DNA from: JAEDES01 sp964616405 | Lineage (GTDB): Bacteria > Bacillota_I > Bacilli_A > RF39 > UBA660 | Direction: 5' to 3' | NCBI GenBank assembly: GCA_964616405.1 | Contig: CAZTRE010000021.1 | Location: 1 to 19,678 of the forward strand | Length of the DNA stretch: 19,678 bases | Shown here: positions 13,226-19,678 of the stretch, piece by piece | Position numbering within the stretch: the stretch's first letter is position 1 | Layout: every line of letters begins with the position of its first letter | The notes under the pieces: generated by a model | The model's input: the letters and a program-made list of their open reading frames with translations, nothing else | What the model was told of the DNA's origin: nothing | Databases searched by the model: none | Translations under genes and position numbers: made by a program

Positions 13226-13741
13226 TTAAAAACCATAGCGTAACACTTCAAACTTTCCTTCAAAAACTCCATTCATATTAGCTACCATTTCACTTTCATA
13301 AAGTAAGTCAAACTGAAAACCCTTATTAAAGCCAATACCTCCACCACGATCTAATATTATTATTAAGAATTTATCATCAACTTCAATTATGCTTCCAAAT
13401 GGAATCGACCTATCCGCCGCAGCTATTCTCACTCTACCATATTCTCTATCTTCATAATAAATATTACCTGATCTTACATCCAAACCATTATACGCTAAAA
13501 AGCCACTACATCCAACACAGTCAGGTCCATAGCCACTCATTCTTCCATTAAATGCATCTAAAACATTTATTTCTTCTGTAACTTTTGTACCAGCAATTTC
13601 TTCTTCAACTACTTTTTCTTCCATCCAAGAAAAATCTTTACTCAAAATATTTTTATCACTATACTTATAAGTTATATTATCTGTCTTTATTTCTCCAAAA
13701 CAAACAAATAAACTTATTAGTAAAACTACAAATTTATTCAT
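13226..13741 (-). CDS. Secreted 3D-domain protein (probable cell-wall hydrolase family)
   Basis: A 171-residue protein with an N-terminal hydrophobic segment (MNKFVVLLISLFVCFGEI) that acts as a signal peptide or anchor. The 3D domain, named for three conserved aspartates, occupies about residues 65-171: AAADRSIPFGSIIEV (D110), LIIILDRGGGIG (D131) and GFQFDLLY (D145). The preceding MSGYGPDCVGCSG resembles the Tyr-Gly...Asp-Cys...Gly-Cys-Ser-Gly segment of YuiC/YabE-like proteins. Such domains occur in MltA-like lytic transglycosylases and in resuscitation/stationary-phase wall proteins, so a peptidoglycan-cleaving role is likely but unproven. GGGAG lies 7 nt upstream of ATG 13741. A promoter with a palindrome over its -10 precedes it. 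Confidence 0.85.
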   Translation of the reverse strand: MNKFVVLLISLFVCFGEIKTDNITYKYSDKNILSKDFSWMEEKVVEEEIAGTKVTEEINVLDAFNGRMSGYGPDCVGCSGFLAYNGLDVRSGNIYYEDREYGRVRIAAADRSIPFGSIIEVDDKFLIIILDRGGGIGFNKGFQFDLLYESEMVANMNGVFEGKFEVLRYGF

Positions 13742-13757
13742 AAAAAAACTCCCTGTA

Positions 13758-13793
13758 AATATGAGAATATCATATTAACAAAGAGTAAATCAA
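13758..13793 (-). promoter_or_regulatory. Promoter of the 3D-domain gene with palindrome over the -10
   Basis: On the minus strand, TTGATT is followed after 18 nt by TATTCT (13769-13764) with extended TGA. The inverted repeat AATATGA (13758-13764)/TCATATT (13770-13776) with a 5-nt spacer covers the -10, where a repressor could bind. The -35 position (about 13793-13788) is approximate. Confidence 0.4.
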
Positions 13794-13822
13794 CTAAATT
13801 TCTTATTTTACAAATATTACCA

Positions 13823-14677
13823 CTATTTAATTCTTTTACAATTATAAGCTGCCGCATTCATTTCTATTTCAATATCATCAATATTTTGATTTTGTTTATA
13901 ATCTGGATATATTCCACCCGCTTCAATAAATGCTGACATAGCTTCTGCTCTATTAACAGAATCATATGTAAATATCTGTCTTTCTTTTAATAAGCCATTT
14001 TCTAAACTACAAGTAATATCAATACCGCTTAAACTACTAGCCGATTTTTTCACAGCTAAACACTCATTATATAATTCGTTAAGTTTTTCTTCATCAAGAT
14101 TAATATCGCCTCTGATTTCAGTTGCATAATTTAATCTTTTTAACCGACTATCTCTAAATTCAAACTTTGCAGTATAAGTAAAATCCATCGCACTAGAATT
14201 TTTTTCAGATTCACAAACTAAAGTCCCTGTTGTAATTTTTTCCACAACTTGTCCTCTATTTTCCTGTCTAGATTTTAAATATACTGAAACCTTATCAATA
14301 TTAAAAATAAATAAAAGCAATCCGACAAATAATAAAATCAAAAGAATATTTTGGAATTTATTTCCTTTATTATTTTCTACAGAGGTAGATGTACTATCCG
14401 TATTTACAACTGCATTACCTTCATTACTTTTTATTTGCTGATCCATATTAGTTTGTGAAACTGCCTTTAATGCTACTTTATCATTAACTAATTGTACCCG
14501 TTGTTGCGTTTGTTGTGGCATGGCATCAACAGCTGGTGCCTCTGCACTTTGGTTCCCACTAACTTGGCTAGGTACCACTTGTGTTGCTGGTGTAACTGGA
14601 GTTTCTATATTAGTAGCCGTATTTTGTCCCGTAGTATTAGGTACTTGTCCGCTTGCATTATTAGATCCACTATTCAT
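13823..14677 (-). CDS. Unrecognised single-pass membrane protein
   Basis: A 284-residue protein I cannot assign to a family. Residues 1-100 are low complexity, rich in Gln, Asn, Thr, Ser, Pro and Ala, and probably disordered. One transmembrane helix (NILLILLFVGLLLFIFNI, about 110-127) follows a lysine patch, consistent with a cytoplasmic N-terminus. The C-terminal 155 residues would then be outside, with four cysteines (VCESEK, NECLAV, ITCSLE, YNCKRI) that could form two disulfides or bind metal. I start at ATG 14677, 9 nt after AGGAG; a TTG at 14686 abuts that site and is unlikely. An extended -10 (14704-14709) lies between rpe and this gene. The long disordered segment could be a target of the neighbouring Ser/Thr kinase, but that is only suggested by proximity. 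Confidence 0.75.
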   Translation of the reverse strand: MNSGSNNASGQVPNTTGQNTATNIETPVTPATQVVPSQVSGNQSAEAPAVDAMPQQTQQRVQLVNDKVALKAVSQTNMDQQIKSNEGNAVVNTDSTSTSVENNKGNKFQNILLILLFVGLLLFIFNIDKVSVYLKSRQENRGQVVEKITTGTLVCESEKNSSAMDFTYTAKFEFRDSRLKRLNYATEIRGDINLDEEKLNELYNECLAVKKSASSLSGIDITCSLENGLLKERQIFTYDSVNRAEAMSAFIEAGGIYPDYKQNQNIDDIEIEMNAAAYNCKRIK

Positions 14678-14703
14678 AATTACCAACTCCTATTCTACAA
14701 TGT

Positions 14704-14709
14704 ATTATA
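14704..14709 (-). promoter_or_regulatory. Extended -10 promoter of the membrane protein gene
   Basis: The minus strand reads TATGATATAAT just after the rpe stop codon. The -35 would lie within the end of rpe and is poor. It shows that the membrane protein gene can be expressed apart from the rlmN-rpe operon. Confidence 0.55.
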
Positions 14710-14719
14710 TCATAACCCA

Positions 14720-15346
14720 TTAACGTAAACTAGATATTTTTTCTTGAAAATTATCACTCTTTATTATATAACTACCAGCAGTTACCATATCACATAATCT
14801 ACATTTAGAAATACTTTTGTCATTAATTCCACCATCAATATTAATAATAGCTGGAATATTATATGAATTAAGTAATTCTCTAATTTCTTTTATACGATTT
14901 TCACTTTCCTCTATAAACGCTTGTCCTCCAGCTCCAGGTTCTACACTCATTACTAATATCATATCAACATATGGTAAATATGGAATCAACTCTGAAACTC
15001 TAGTATTTGGTTTAATCGATAAACCAGCCTTTATTGAATATTTCTTTATCATTTCCAAACACTCTACTATATCTTCCTCAATCTCTACGTGAAAAGTAAT
15101 ATATTCCGTATTAAGCTCAGCATATAATGGAATATACTTTTTAGGATCATCAACCATTAAATGAACATCTAATCTTTTTGACGTATACTTATAAATATTC
15201 CTCATTTCACTAAATGGCATTGTCTTATTTGGAACAAACTTTCCATCCATTATATCAACGTGAATATAGTCAACATCTGTCTCATTCAACTTTGCTAAAT
15301 CCTGAGCTGGATTCTTACTATTCAAAAATGATACACTTACTTTCAT
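14720..15346 (-). CDS. rpe: Ribulose-phosphate 3-epimerase
   Basis: A 208-residue TIM-barrel enzyme that interconverts ribulose 5-phosphate and xylulose 5-phosphate in the pentose phosphate pathway. The metal ligands of the family appear as H29 and D31 (IHVDIMDG), H62 (LDVHLMV) and D171 (INIDGGI). The phosphate loop is MSVEPGAGGQAF. The N-terminal segment reads SVSFLNSKN rather than the more usual PSILSAD, a modest departure, and it is slightly short of the common 215-220 residues. ATG 15346 overlaps the rsgA stop as ATGA, with GGAGG 6-8 nt upstream. In many Bacillota rpe follows rsgA, as here. Confidence 0.95.
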   Translation of the reverse strand: MKVSVSFLNSKNPAQDLAKLNETDVDYIHVDIMDGKFVPNKTMPFSEMRNIYKYTSKRLDVHLMVDDPKKYIPLYAELNTEYITFHVEIEEDIVECLEMIKKYSIKAGLSIKPNTRVSELIPYLPYVDMILVMSVEPGAGGQAFIEESENRIKEIRELLNSYNIPAIINIDGGINDKSISKCRLCDMVTAGSYIIKSDNFQEKISSLR

Positions 15347-16176
15347 TTGTCACCCTCCTCAATGAAATTTAAATAATTATCATATCTACTCTTCATAATA
15401 TTATTCGCTAAAACTTCTCTTTTTACGGCACATTCTGCCTCTTTTGTATGATTACAATCCTTAAATGGACATGGATACTTTGTAAACTCCCTAAAAGCAT
15501 CCCGTATTTTATCCTTTGGAACATTCTTAAAATCTAATGCTGAAAATCCAGGAGTATCCATAACTTTTCCTCCAAACAATTCAAAAAGTTCCACAACTCG
15601 TGTTGTATGACGACCTCTTCCCAAAGCCAAAGAAACTTCTCCCGTCTCTAAATTCCAATTAGGATTTAACTTGTTTAGTAAACTACTTTTCCCCGCTCCT
15701 GTTTGTCCTGTAAATACACTAGTCTTATTTTTTAGAAGTTCTTTTATTTTATCTATTTCTTGATTAGACACAACCGTATATCCTAAACTTTTATAATATT
15801 TTAATGTTTCATATATCTTCTTTTTCTCATTCTCATAAGTAATATCTTCTTTCGTTATACAAATGATTGCCTCAACTTTATTAATCTCCATTAAAACAAT
15901 TAATTTATCTAATAAACTTAATGAAAAATCAGGATGAACCAAACTTGTAACTAAAAAAGCTTGATCTATATTACTAACCTTTGGTCGATAAAACTCATTC
16001 TTACGTGGTAATACTTTTTCAATTAATTTCTTTTCTTTACTGAAAAGAACATAATCCCCCACTAATGGAGTAATATGTTCTTTTCTAAATATACCACGAC
16101 ATTTACAAGGATAAGTATCACCGCAACAGCTAACAATATGTAAATCACTAATTATTTTTATTATTTGTCCTTGCAT
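15343..16176 (-). CDS. rsgA: Ribosome small subunit-dependent GTPase RsgA
   Basis: A 277-residue circularly permuted GTPase that acts late in 30S subunit assembly. An N-terminal OB-fold domain (residues about 1-65) is followed by G4 as TKED (108-111, replacing the usual NKxD), the P-loop GQTGAGKS (157-164), switch GRGRHTT (186-192) and DTPG (207-210). The order G4-G1-G3 is the permutation hallmark. A C-terminal zinc knuckle uses C236, C241, H243 and C249. Extra cysteines in the OB domain (SCCGDTYPCKCRG) are a family feature in some lineages. AGGGGG lies 4 nt before the ATG, 14 nt after prkC. Together with prkC and prpC this is a classic Bacillota cluster. Confidence 0.96.
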   Translation of the reverse strand: MQGQIIKIISDLHIVSCCGDTYPCKCRGIFRKEHITPLVGDYVLFSKEKKLIEKVLPRKNEFYRPKVSNIDQAFLVTSLVHPDFSLSLLDKLIVLMEINKVEAIICITKEDITYENEKKKIYETLKYYKSLGYTVVSNQEIDKIKELLKNKTSVFTGQTGAGKSSLLNKLNPNWNLETGEVSLALGRGRHTTRVVELFELFGGKVMDTPGFSALDFKNVPKDKIRDAFREFTKYPCPFKDCNHTKEAECAVKREVLANNIMKSRYDNYLNFIEEGDK

Positions 16177-16190
16177 ATATCCCCCTAAAA

Positions 16191-17969
16191 CTATTCGTTA
16201 CTTCCTGTATCACTATCAGATCCACTATCTGGCTCTTCTGGTGTTGTAGGTTTTGGTACTGGTTTTTTAGCTACATCAACTGTTAACGTTGTTCCTCTAG
16301 CAATCGGACTACCGGCAGCTCTTGATTGACTTATAATTTTTCCTTCTGCATATTTATCAGTTTCAATTTCATTGACTTTAATAATAATTCCATATTTCTT
16401 ACAGAACGCCTCAGCATCAGATAAACTCCATCCTTCCGCATTCATATCTGGAAATTTATCCACAACATCAGGAATATAAAGAATAATTTCATCGCCCTCT
16501 TTAACTTCAGATCCAGCTGCTAAAGATTGGCCAATAATTTCCTGTTCGTCATACTCTCTTGTATTATCAGTTGGTTCCTTTTTCTCAACTTTTACTTTTA
16601 AATTATACTGTGTCTTTAAAATTGTTTGAACTTCAATATAATTTTTACCAGTATAATCTTCAATTTCAAAAGTCTCTTCACCGGCAGACTTATAAATAGT
16701 AACCTTAGTTCCCACTTTAACACTTCTTCCTTTTTCAGGATCTGTCTTAACTACTAAGTTCTTTTCTACTTCTTCAGAAGATACTACTTCAATTTCCGTA
16801 TTTACTTCTAACCCTAATTTTTGAAGTTTCTTTTCACAAGCACTTACTTTTAATCCTTTACAACTAGGCACAGTAACGGCATCATCATTAGCCTTACCAG
16901 GTACAACAAAGAATATTATTAAAAATGTTAATAATAAAATTCCTAGTACACTTGCCAAAACAATAATTAACACTTTGTTCTTTTTATCATCTTCATCTTC
17001 GATCTTAGTCGCAATTGGTTGCTCCAAATCATCTTTATCAATACCCATTTCTGGTTCTTCCTTAGAAGTACTTTCTTGTTTTTTCTTCTTAATAGGCTCT
17101 TCATGTTCTGGATATTTATATTGATAAGGTTCTTCATTTATTCTATCTTCATCTAAAGCTGTAAGTAAATCTTCATACATACTACGCGCATCTTCATAAC
17201 GATTTTTTGGATTCTTAGCCGTCGCTTTTTTAATTATATTTTCAATACTTTGTGGTATTGCAGGATTTTCTTCTCTAAGACTTGGAAGGGGCTCTCTCAT
17301 ATGTTTTAAAGCTATCTCAACTGCATTATCTCCCCTAAAAGGTAAACTACCAGAAAGCAACTCATAGAAAATAATTCCCATTGAATAAATATCACTCTTA
17401 ACAGTAGATCCTTTACCACTCGCTTGTTCCGGAGGTAAATAATGTACACTTCCCATTACTGAATTTGTTTGTGTAAGTTGGGTTGAATTAAGTGCCATTG
17501 CAATACCAAAATCCGTAATCTTAATCTGACCATCATCTTTAATCATAATATTTTGTGGTTTTAAATCACGATGAACAATATATGAGTCATGAGCATGACG
17601 CATTCCATCAGTAAGTTGTAACATAATATCAATTGACTCAGATAACGTTAGATTACCACGCCTCTTTAATAATTGCTTTAACGTTTTTCCTTCAACATAT
17701 TCCATTACAATATAATAAAGACCATCGTCTTCTCCTACATCATACATTTCCACAATATTTGGATGAGCAAGAGACGATGCAGATAATGCTTCACGTTGAA
17801 AACGTCTTACAAATTTTTCATCGTTAGATAAATCTCCTCTAAGTATCTTTATGGCTACATTTCGATCTAAAATCGTATCATATCCTAGATAAACATTAGC
17901 CATACCACCTTCACCAATTGCTCGAATTATTTCGTAGCGTTCATTAATTTTCTGCCCCTTTGTTATCAC
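16191..17969 (-). CDS. prkC: PASTA-domain Ser/Thr protein kinase (PrkC/Stk type)
   Basis: A 592-residue membrane kinase. The cytoplasmic catalytic domain spans about residues 12-275: glycine loop GEGGMANVY, K41, E60, HRDLKPQN (D135) and DFG (153-155), with activation-loop threonines T163, T166 and T168. A charged juxtamembrane linker is followed by one transmembrane helix (about 333-358). Three extracellular PASTA repeats then sense peptidoglycan fragments. The tail is rich in Pro, Ser, Asp and Gly. PrkC responds to muropeptides and, in spore formers, can trigger germination. The start is GTG 17969, overlapping the prpC stop as GTGA, with AAGGTG upstream; the next Met is at residue 23, inside the glycine loop. 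It acts with the adjacent phosphatase. Confidence 0.97.
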   Translation of the reverse strand: MITKGQKINERYEIIRAIGEGGMANVYLGYDTILDRNVAIKILRGDLSNDEKFVRRFQREALSASSLAHPNIVEMYDVGEDDGLYYIVMEYVEGKTLKQLLKRRGNLTLSESIDIMLQLTDGMRHAHDSYIVHRDLKPQNIMIKDDGQIKITDFGIAMALNSTQLTQTNSVMGSVHYLPPEQASGKGSTVKSDIYSMGIIFYELLSGSLPFRGDNAVEIALKHMREPLPSLREENPAIPQSIENIIKKATAKNPKNRYEDARSMYEDLLTALDEDRINEEPYQYKYPEHEEPIKKKKQESTSKEEPEMGIDKDDLEQPIATKIEDEDDKKNKVLIIVLASVLGILLLTFLIIFFVVPGKANDDAVTVPSCKGLKVSACEKKLQKLGLEVNTEIEVVSSEEVEKNLVVKTDPEKGRSVKVGTKVTIYKSAGEETFEIEDYTGKNYIEVQTILKTQYNLKVKVEKKEPTDNTREYDEQEIIGQSLAAGSEVKEGDEIILYIPDVVDKFPDMNAEGWSLSDAEAFCKKYGIIIKVNEIETDKYAEGKIISQSRAAGSPIARGTTLTVDVAKKPVPKPTTPEEPDSGSDSDTGSNE

Positions 17970-18712
17970 TTAGAGTCACCTTCTTCTTCACGAACTAAAT
18001 AAGCAACCGAAATATTATCTGTTCCACCCCTATTGTTTGCTTTTTGAATTAGTTTAGTAACTTTATCTTCTACTTCACCTTCACCAAGCAAAACCTTTTC
18101 TATTTGTGCATTTTCCAACATATTTGTAAGTCCATCACTAGACAACAATATTTCTGTAACATCCATATCACAATCAAATATATCCACATCTACTTCTAAT
18201 GCCGCACCTAGTGCTTTCATTAAAACATTCTTCTTTGGATGATTACTAGCCTCTTCCTTAGTAAGTTCACCCGCACTAACAAGTAAATTTACTAAAGTAT
18301 GGTCATATGTAACTTTATGAAGTTTTTCATCTTTCATCACAAAACCACTTGAATCTCCAACATTACCAAACAATAAATATCCTTTTGTAAGGACTGCCAT
18401 TACTAAAGTAGTCCCCATACCTTTACTTTCAGGATGACTCTTTTCATGTTGGAATATAAGTGTATTAATCTCATCAACAGCATCTCTTATCCATTTAACG
18501 GCATCAACCTTACTCATATTCATAAAAGTTTCTTTAAAATGTTTCCCCAAATAACCAATAGCTATTGAAGAAGCAACTTCTCCTGCGGAATGACCACCCA
18601 TTCCATCAGCTATGGCCATTAAATAACTACCTTCATTATTCTTAACAATAATTACACTATCTTCATTATGATCACGAACTTTACCAGCATCTGTTAAATA
18701 AAAAGATTTCAT
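17966..18712 (-). CDS. prpC: PP2C-family Ser/Thr phosphatase (PrpC/Stp)
   Basis: A 248-residue PPM phosphatase. Metal-binding and catalytic motifs are in order: RDHNEDS (13-19), ADGMGGHSAGE (35-45, metal ligand D36), GNVGDSSGFV, SSDGLTN and GGTDNIS near the C-terminus. It dephosphorylates the targets of the adjacent PASTA kinase and the kinase itself. ATG 18712 overlaps the rlmN stop as ATGA, with GGAGG about 4 nt upstream. Length and order (rlmN-prpC-prkC-rsgA) are typical of Bacillota. Confidence 0.96.
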   Translation of the reverse strand: MKSFYLTDAGKVRDHNEDSVIIVKNNEGSYLMAIADGMGGHSAGEVASSIAIGYLGKHFKETFMNMSKVDAVKWIRDAVDEINTLIFQHEKSHPESKGMGTTLVMAVLTKGYLLFGNVGDSSGFVMKDEKLHKVTYDHTLVNLLVSAGELTKEEASNHPKKNVLMKALGAALEVDVDIFDCDMDVTEILLSSDGLTNMLENAQIEKVLLGEGEVEDKVTKLIQKANNRGGTDNISVAYLVREEEGDSK

Positions 18713-19678
18713 AGCTCCTCCTTCTTACTTCTAAGTTGTCCACAAGCAGCACTAATCTTACTACCAAACTCCCTACGTATTGTAACATTTATTTTATTCT
18801 TCTTAAGTATATCATAAAACTTCATAATTTGAATAGTATTACTTCTTTTAAAATCAATATTATTCGTCTCATTATAAGGAATCAAATTAATATAACAATT
18901 AAGTCCCCTTACTAACTTAGCTAACTCTAAAGCACATTCCTCAGTATCATTGATTCCTTTTAATAAAATATATTCAAAAGTAACACGTCGGTTAGTCTTT
19001 TCTAAATATTTAGTCAAACTATCAATTAACTTGTCTAGTGGATAAGCCTTATTAATTGGCATAATCTTATCTCTTATCTCATTATTTGGAGCATGTAAGC
19101 TAATAGCTAAATTAATCTGTAAATCAAGATTACTAAACTCCTCTATTTTAGGTACAATTCCACATGTGGATACTGTTATATGGCGAGCTCCAATCGCCAA
19201 GCCCTTAGGATGATTAATGATCTTTAAAAATTTAACTAAATTATCATAATTGTCAAATGGTTCACCAATCCCCATCACTACAACATGACTTATTCTCTCA
19301 CCTAATTCTTTTTCAATCATAAGTATCTGTAAAACCATTTCATAAGCTTCTAAGTTTCTGACTTTTTTTCTTCTTCCTGACTCACAGAATTTACATCCCA
19401 TATTACAACCTACTTGACTAGATACACAAATACTATTTCCATAATCATGTCTCATAAGTACTGCTTCAATATGTTCTTTATCATTTAGCTCAAACAAATA
19501 TTTATTAACGTCTACATCTTCTTGAACTTCTACAATTTTTAATCTCTCAAAAGAATATTTACTTACTATCTTTTCCATTACATCCTTCTTTATGTCAGTA
19601 ATATCTTTATAGTCTTCTATTCTCTTTTCATAAAGCCACGAAAACAACTGTTTCGCATGAAACGCCTTTGAACCAATT
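18709..19678 (-). CDS. rlmN: 23S rRNA (adenine-C2)-methyltransferase RlmN, 5' end beyond window
   Basis: At least 322 residues of a radical-SAM RNA methylase. The reading frame stays open to the window end. A TTG at 19647 is not the real start, because the upstream codons encode GSKAFHAKQLFSWLYEKR, the conserved N-terminal RlmN helix, so about 20-30 residues lie outside. The 4Fe-4S motif is CNMGCKFC after SSQVG. The methyl-carrying cysteine is in AACGQL near the C-terminus, and MGIGEPFDNYDN and LAISLHAPNNEIRDKIMPIN are conserved. RlmN methylates A2503 of 23S rRNA and A37 of some tRNAs. The loop after the cluster reads ESGRRKKVRNL in place of the usual AST-GG-RNL form, so a Cfr-like or variant enzyme is possible, but RlmN is far likelier from context. 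Confidence 0.92.
   Translation of the reverse strand, partial: IGSKAFHAKQLFSWLYEKRIEDYKDITDIKKDVMEKIVSKYSFERLKIVEVQEDVDVNKYLFELNDKEHIEAVLMRHDYGNSICVSSQVGCNMGCKFCESGRRKKVRNLEAYEMVLQILMIEKELGERISHVVVMGIGEPFDNYDNLVKFLKIINHPKGLAIGARHITVSTCGIVPKIEEFSNLDLQINLAISLHAPNNEIRDKIMPINKAYPLDKLIDSLTKYLEKTNRRVTFEYILLKGINDTEECALELAKLVRGLNCYINLIPYNETNNIDFKRSNTIQIMKFYDILKKNKINVTIRREFGSKISAACGQLRSKKEEL

Noticed and set aside
14492..14728. Plus-strand ORFs opposite the membrane protein's disordered segment
   Set aside because: They are antisense shadows of the Gln/Asn/Thr-rich coding region, with no start signals.
19645..19647. TTG at 19647 as the rlmN start, giving a complete 312-residue gene
   Set aside because: The frame is open to the window end and its codons encode the conserved N-terminal helix of RlmN, so the gene is truncated by the window.
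1..19678. CRISPR array, insertion sequence, prophage or defence island
   Set aside because: No regularly spaced repeats, transposase, integrase or phage structural genes are visible; the content is core and sporulation genes.

Overview
This window is AT-rich (roughly 70% A+T by eye) chromosomal DNA with tightly packed genes. Nearly all are on the minus strand and many start/stop codons overlap as ATGA or TGATG. The content suggests an anaerobic, endospore-forming, low-GC Bacillota: an anaerobic class III ribonucleotide reductase with its activase, spore genes (a sigma-F type factor, a SpoIIAA-like protein, SpoVAC/D/E), Spo0A-type boxes, ScpA/ScpB, and the classic rlmN-prpC-prkC-rsgA-rpe cluster. 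I cannot name a genus from sequence alone. No mobile element, CRISPR array or prophage was seen.

Layout. 1-137: two minus-strand tRNAs, Thr(TGT) cut by the window edge and Leu(CAA), with a clear promoter. 215-1512: scpA-scpB (chromosome condensation). 1678-1983: a plus-strand RNHCP-domain zinc protein, ending in a terminator shared with the converging sporulation genes. 2082-4915: a reduced sporulation locus read leftward, spoIIAA-like, sigF, spoVAC, spoVAD, spoVAE, with three Spo0A-type boxes upstream (4969-5013) and a hairpin terminator inside it (3911-3936). 5034-8081: nrdD, a separate 56-residue ORF matching the usual NrdD C-terminal tail, and nrdG. 8082-8400: a 319-bp gap holding the nrdD promoter and one doubtful 39-codon ORF. 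8401-8859: dut. 9022-10221: a plus-strand CRP/FNR-family regulator and an unrecognised cysteine-containing protein. 10278-10867: a hairpin terminator and an unrecognised acidic protein. 10958-13111: tex. 13226-13741: a secreted 3D-domain protein. 13823-14677: an unrecognised single-pass membrane protein. 14720-19678: rpe, rsgA, prkC, prpC and rlmN (5' end beyond the window).

How the parts fit. The main point of interest is the sporulation locus. In Bacillus subtilis, SpoIIAB (anti-sigma factor and kinase) lies between spoIIAA and sigF and phosphorylates SpoIIAA on Ser58. Here no spoIIAB lies between the two genes, and the aligned SpoIIAA residue is Asn58, with Tyr57 before it. Both observations point to sigma-F control that departs from the textbook partner switch. 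A second theme is promoter architecture. Most transcription units are preceded by a TGN-extended -10 element, often TATGNTATAAT, and this also flags a possible very short transcript after spoVAE. The CRP/FNR-family gene carries a perfect inverted repeat over its own -35, and a half-matching copy sits at the same position in the nrdD promoter.
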